This document shows positions 60,576 to 64,000 of a DNA stretch of 64,000 bases, piece by piece. A program made the position numbers and the translations under genes. The notes below the pieces were generated by a model. That model worked only from the letters and a program-made list of their open reading frames with translations, made no database searches and had not been told where the DNA came from. The stretch lies in contig CABUBB010000001.1 in NCBI GenBank assembly GCA_902489745.1, forward strand, positions 62,001 to 126,000, given 5' to 3'. The number at the start of each line of letters is the position of its first letter. The first letter of the stretch is position 1. The stretch is from Metaruminococcus_A sp003150405. Its GTDB lineage: Bacteria; Bacillota; Clostridia; Oscillospirales; Ruminococcaceae.

Positions 60576-61565
60576 CTACAACATTCGTTTCCGCAGGCTA
60601 ATTTCCCCTGAATTCAGGGTATGGAGCGTGCCGTCCGTATCCCGCACAATCAAACGCGCCTGATCGTCGAGATCAACCGGAACTGCCGGATAACTCCCTC
60701 CGGCCGAAATAACATTGTACTCCTGCCCGAACACGCAGAGAAGTTCCCGGTATTCTGTCAGAACAGTATGATATTCTCCCGCAAGATATTGCTCATAAAT
60801 GGTTTCAAAATGACTGAGCAGGGAGGCGGCCAAACGGTTGCGGTCGCAGGGCTGTGCGGAAAATTCATTGACAGCGGCAATCACCGGCTTCAATTCCTCG
60901 GGCAGGTGTTCATCTGGATTGATGTTGATGCCAATCCCCACAATTAAATACTTGATTTGCCCGTTTTCTGCTTCAATGGACGCTTCGGTTAGGATGCCGC
61001 AGAGTTTCCTCCCGTCAAATAATACATCGTTGACCCATTTGATCGACGGTGTGAATCCTGCCGTCTCTTCGATGGCACGGCAGACCGCTACTACGGCGAG
61101 GACGGTAATCAGGCTGATGTCCTGTATTCCAATATGAGGCTCTAAAAAGAAACTGATGTAAAGTCCACGCTGCGCCGGAGAATAAAAGCTGCGGTTCATC
61201 CGGCCGCGACCGCCGCTTTGCTGCAAGGCAATGACCACGTGGCCATGATGGCCGACAAGCTGTTCCGCGCAGCGCTTCAGGTAGGAATTGGTGGAATCGA
61301 TCGTCTCTAGAACCTCAAGCTCGCGTCCCAGTGCTTTGGTTGTGAGCAGTCTTTGTATTTCCTCCGGGCGGATTACATCGCTCTGTGCTTTAAGCAGATA
61401 GCCCTTGTTTGCCACCGACTCAATGGCATAGCCTTCCTTTTTGAGCTGTCCAATCGCTTTCCAGACTGCGCTGCGGGAAACGCCTAGCTCCCGTCCAATG
61501 GCTAGGCCGGAAACAGGATCCCCTTTTTGCTGTTCCAATATCCGTAATAATTCCTGCTTTAACAA
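60576..61565 (-). CDS. birA: Bifunctional biotin operon repressor / biotin--protein ligase
   Basis: 329 residues from a TTG start set by GAGGTGA and by the promoter just upstream. N-terminal winged helix (LAIGRELGVSRSAVWKAIGQ) then ligase core: STNSYLKR, QQSGGRGRMNRSFYSP (biotinyl-AMP loop), IKWVNDVLFDGRKLCGIL and GIGININ. C-terminal SH3-like end. Attaches biotin to carboxylases and probably represses biotin genes. The ATG at 61625 would put the promoter inside the gene and is rejected. Confidence 0.94.
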   Translation of the reverse strand: MLKQELLRILEQQKGDPVSGLAIGRELGVSRSAVWKAIGQLKKEGYAIESVANKGYLLKAQSDVIRPEEIQRLLTTKALGRELEVLETIDSTNSYLKRCAEQLVGHHGHVVIALQQSGGRGRMNRSFYSPAQRGLYISFFLEPHIGIQDISLITVLAVVAVCRAIEETAGFTPSIKWVNDVLFDGRKLCGILTEASIEAENGQIKYLIVGIGININPDEHLPEELKPVIAAVNEFSAQPCDRNRLAASLLSHFETIYEQYLAGEYHTVLTEYRELLCVFGQEYNVISAGGSYPAVPVDLDDQARLIVRDTDGTLHTLNSGEISLRKRML

Positions 61566-61595
61566 ACTGTCACCTCGTTTATCGTCTATAAAACC

Positions 61596-61624
61596 ATTAT
61601 AATACGGTTTGAAGTTCTTGTCCA
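61596..61624 (-). promoter_or_regulatory. Promoter of birA
   Basis: Minus strand TGGACA (61619-61624), 17 bases, TATAAT (61596-61601). Confidence 0.68.
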
Positions 61625-61647
61625 TATTGCCTGTTTTTGGTTCTGCA

Positions 61648-61677
61648 ATAGCATAATTGTCGAAATTATGCTATAAT
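61648..61677. promoter_or_regulatory. 11-bp perfect inverted repeat over the -10 box of the methionine synthase operon
   Basis: ATAGCATAATT (61648-61658), GTCGA, AATTATGCTAT (61664-61674). The right arm runs into TATAAT (61672-61677), the likely -10 of the gene at 61709; no good -35 is seen. A repressor or activator site is likely. It does not match the usual BirA operator. Confidence 0.6.
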
Positions 61678-61708
61678 AAATTGTATTATTACGGAAAAGG
61701 AGGAGCTT

Positions 61709-63481
61709 ATGGCTGAAAACACGCTCCTTTATTTGTTTGACGGCGCTATGGGAACCTATCTTTCGGATCGGTATAGCACCGAGGTTTCCCGCAGTGAGTT
61801 CAACAATTTGAAATATCCGGAACGGGTGCTTGGCGTCCACCGGGAGTATATTGAGGCTGGCGCAACGGCTATCAAAACCAATACTTTTAGCGCCAATACG
61901 GCCTCGCTCGGCGTTTCACGTGAGGAAGCGGATGAAATTATCGCGCGGGGCTGCGCGATTGCTCTGAAGGCGGCGCAAGGAACCAATGCCACCGTTTTTG
62001 CAAGCATCGGCCCGGTTTCCATGCAGCAGGAAGAGCGGGAATGGGAGGAGTACTGCTCTATTATCATGACGGTCCTGCAAAGCGGGGTGCGGCATTTCCT
62101 GTTTGAGACCTTTCATGAGTACCGTGTCTTGTTACGGCTTGCCGATGAAGTCAAACGCTGTTGCCCGGAGGCATATATCATTGCAGAGTGCACCGTCACG
62201 GTGGACGGATACACGACCAGCGGCATTCCTGCCGCTGAAATTGTGGCCGCACTCCGGGGGGCAGATGCGGTTGACGCTTACGGCTTTAACTGCACCTGCG
62301 GCCCGATGCATCTGCTCCATATTGCCCAGCGGATGGATATTGGCCCAAAGCCGGTTTCCATTATGCCGAACGCTGGCTATCCAACCCTGATTGGCGGCCG
62401 CACCGTATTTGAAAACGCCCCCGCTTATTTTGCCGGGCAAATGGCAGCCATCCAACAAAGTGGGGTGCGTATTCTTGGCGGGTGCTGCGGTACGACGCCG
62501 GAACATATCCGTATAACGGCGGATGCCTTAAATGGGAAACGGCTGGAGCTGGATCGAAAGAAAAAAGGAACAGTTTCAGTGCAAGGGGGAAAATCTCCTC
62601 TAAAACCGGCGACAGAACGTCCGCAGACGGCATCTGGCGGCAAACGGTTTGCCGTGGAGCTGGATTCTCCCATGGACGCAAATCCGGAGAAATTCGTTCA
62701 GGCGGCACGTGACATCTGGGACAAGGGTGTGAATATGCTCACCATTGCCGACTGTCCGGTTGCCCGCGCCCGTGTGGACAGCAGTATGCTTGCGGCGCTA
62801 CTGAAACACCGCTACGGCATTGACGTTATGCCCCACCTTACCTGCCGCGACCGAAACTTGAACGCCACTAAAGCGCTTTTGCTGGGGCTTGGGATAGAAT
62901 CCATTGACAAGGTGCTTGTGGTCACCGGCGACCCGATTGCCGCTGAAGACCGCGGCAAAGTCAAAGGGGTATTCAATTTTAACTCCGAAAAGCTGATTGC
63001 ATTTATCCGCGATTTAAACCGCGGCGCCCTTGCGGATTGCCCAATACAGCCGGCGGCGGCGCTCAATGTAAACACGGTGAATTTTGAAGCAGAGCTGGAA
63101 CGTGCCAAACGCAAAGAGCAAGCCGGTGCGGTGCGCTTTTTTACCCAACCGGTGTTTACCGAAGAAAGCTGCCGTAACCTGGAGCGGGCAAGAGCGGAAC
63201 TGAGCGCAGAGCTGTTTGGCGGGATTATGCCGCTGGTCAGCTACCGCAATGCCTGCTTTGTAAACAACGAGGTTTCGGGCATTACCATTCCGCAGGAAAC
63301 GGTCGACCGCTATGAGGGCAAAAACCGGGAGCAAGCAGAGCGGCTTGCCATTCTGCTTTCGGTGCAGACCGCAAAACGGATTTCCGCTGCCGTGGACGGC
63401 TACTATCTCATTACACCGTTTCAGCGCGCAGGTTTAATTGGCTCCATCATCGACGCAATTAAGGAGGATTTCTCATGTTAA
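61709..63481 (+). CDS. Bifunctional homocysteine S-methyltransferase / methylenetetrahydrofolate reductase
   Basis: 590 residues. N-terminal half (1-285): betaine-homocysteine-methyltransferase type barrel, LFDGAMGTYLSDRY, FNCTCGP and the zinc cysteines GGCCGTTPEHI. C-terminal half (~310-590): MetF-type FAD barrel, FAVELDSPMDANPEKFV, HLTCRDRN, VTGDPI and RFFTQPVF. It couples production of methyl-THF to homocysteine methylation. Ribosome site GGAGGAG. Overlaps the next gene, encoding a pterin-binding protein, by 7 bases. Together they resemble a methionine synthase distributed over separate chains. Confidence 0.92.
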   Translation: MAENTLLYLFDGAMGTYLSDRYSTEVSRSEFNNLKYPERVLGVHREYIEAGATAIKTNTFSANTASLGVSREEADEIIARGCAIALKAAQGTNATVFASIGPVSMQQEEREWEEYCSIIMTVLQSGVRHFLFETFHEYRVLLRLADEVKRCCPEAYIIAECTVTVDGYTTSGIPAAEIVAALRGADAVDAYGFNCTCGPMHLLHIAQRMDIGPKPVSIMPNAGYPTLIGGRTVFENAPAYFAGQMAAIQQSGVRILGGCCGTTPEHIRITADALNGKRLELDRKKKGTVSVQGGKSPLKPATERPQTASGGKRFAVELDSPMDANPEKFVQAARDIWDKGVNMLTIADCPVARARVDSSMLAALLKHRYGIDVMPHLTCRDRNLNATKALLLGLGIESIDKVLVVTGDPIAAEDRGKVKGVFNFNSEKLIAFIRDLNRGALADCPIQPAAALNVNTVNFEAELERAKRKEQAGAVRFFTQPVFTEESCRNLERARAELSAELFGGIMPLVSYRNACFVNNEVSGITIPQETVDRYEGKNREQAERLAILLSVQTAKRISAAVDGYYLITPFQRAGLIGSIIDAIKEDFSC

Positions 63482-64000
63482 TCATTGGCGAAAAATGCAA
63501 CAGCTCCATCCCTACTACCCAGAAGGCCTTTCTGGAAGGGGATGCAGAAACCATCCGGCAGTTGGCCTTAAAGCAACTTGAATGCGGCGCCGATTACCTT
63601 GACGTCAACGCTGGCGTCTTTTTAGATGAAACCGAGAAGCTGCTCTGGGCAGTTGGCGAAATCCTGTCAGTCTGCGACGCTCCGCTGGTGCTGGATTCCG
63701 CAAATCCGGCGGCTGTTTCCGCTGTGCTCAGGGAATATCCGGTGAAAAAGCCGATCATCAATTCCGCAACTCTGGAGCCCGCCCGCTTCGAGGGTATGCT
63801 TAAATTGGTACAGCAGTACAACACCGGCATCATTGCTCTGCCGGTGGATGAACGCGGTATTCCAAAGGATGCGGAAACCCGGGTGGAGAATGCCCGGCGT
63901 ATCATCGCAAAATTCAATGAAAACGGTGTGGAGGATGACCGTATTTACATCGATCTGGTTGTTGAAGCTCTTTCAGTAGAGGCGGAATCCGCAAAGGCGG
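63475..64000 (+). CDS. Methyltetrahydrofolate:corrinoid methyltransferase domain protein (MetH-like pterin-binding), partial
   Basis: 175 residues before the window ends. Pterin-binding TIM barrel like the second domain of MetH or AcsE: LIIGEKCNSSIPTTQKAF, QLECGADYLDVNAGVF, PLVLDSANPAAVSAVL, KKPIINSATLE and YIDLVVEAL. Transfers the methyl group of methyl-THF to a cobalamin protein. Start ATG 63475 with AAGGAGG, overlapping the preceding gene. A cobalamin-binding protein gene is expected just beyond the window. Probably cobalamin-dependent methionine synthesis, though a C1 acetyl-CoA role cannot be excluded. Confidence 0.85.
   Translation, partial: MLIIGEKCNSSIPTTQKAFLEGDAETIRQLALKQLECGADYLDVNAGVFLDETEKLLWAVGEILSVCDAPLVLDSANPAAVSAVLREYPVKKPIINSATLEPARFEGMLKLVQQYNTGIIALPVDERGIPKDAETRVENARRIIAKFNENGVEDDRIYIDLVVEALSVEAESAKA

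Noticed and set aside
61566..61625. ATG start of birA at 61625
   Set aside because: The birA promoter (TGGACA-17-TATAAT) lies at 61596-61624, so transcription starts after this ATG; the TTG at 61565 has a ribosome site.
61648..61674. BirA operator for biotin repression
   Set aside because: Firmicute BirA sites have widely spaced GTAAAC/GGTTTAC-type arms; this palindrome has 5-base spacing and different bases.
1..64000. tRNA or rRNA genes, CRISPR arrays, intact IS elements
   Set aside because: No tRNA-like T-arm/CCA pattern, no regularly spaced repeats, and no transposase reading frame was recognised anywhere.

Overview
The window looks like a chromosomal segment of a low-to-mid GC anaerobic Firmicute of class Clostridia, most likely the Oscillospirales/Ruminococcaceae side. 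This rests on AGGAGG-type ribosome sites with frequent TTG/GTG starts, TTGAAA-17-TATAAT promoters, ferredoxin-type split glutamate synthase, type III glutamine synthetase, formate-THF ligase, cofactor-independent phosphoglycerate mutase, an archaeal-type AspRS with GatCAB, meso-DAP type MurE and a clostridial dcw cluster. No rRNA, tRNA, CRISPR array or intact insertion sequence was seen. The species is not determined.

Left part (1-13.4 kb) is a nitrogen and glutamine locus. On the minus strand it runs: a three-gene glutamate synthase, an ANTAR RNA-binding regulator, and dapF cut by the window edge. On the plus strand it runs: gatC-gatA-gatB with a nondiscriminating AspRS (tRNA-dependent Asn/Gln formation), type III glutamine synthetase, a PII protein and an ammonium transporter. 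The amt leader carries two adjacent hexaloop hairpins, both with A1 and G4, overlapping an intrinsic terminator. This is the expected target of an ANTAR antiterminator.

13.4-21 kb is accessory: a frameshifted small membrane protein, a sulfatase, an AT-rich methyltransferase, and a MarR regulator with a heterodimeric ABC exporter. A 27-bp near-perfect palindrome covers the -35 element of the marR promoter. Two nearly identical terminator hairpins lie on either side of the methyltransferase/MarR/ABC block.

21-29.5 kb is an apparent acquired iron island. It begins in fused gene debris (surface-protein fragment, then the 3' end of a siderophore ABC ATPase). It continues with a DtxR-family regulator, a promoter with a DtxR/IdeR-like iron box, and six translationally coupled genes: two exporter-fold ABC proteins, a Cys-rich YgbA-like protein, and an ECF S-T-AA' transporter. 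It ends in a decayed region.

29.5-39 kb (minus strand) is housekeeping: pgk-tpiA-gpmI glycolysis genes, trmL-degV, and fhs-tsaE-tsaB-rpiB-upp. 39.4-42 kb (plus) holds rodA-rsmD-coaD and a coiled-coil protein. 42.2-56.9 kb is the dcw cell wall and division cluster: mraZ rsmH ftsL, a PASTA transpeptidase, murE murF mraY ftsW murG murA ftsQ ftsZ. It has MraZ boxes at the front and lacks murD, murC and ftsA.

57-64 kb holds corA, a lyxose/mannose isomerase, an AraC-GyrI regulator split at a seven-base homopolymer, birA, and the start of a split methionine synthase (homocysteine methyltransferase/MTHF reductase fusion, then a pterin-binding methyltransferase cut by the window edge). Ordering of start sites was decided by Shine-Dalgarno spacing; all functional calls are from reading the proteins, not from searches.
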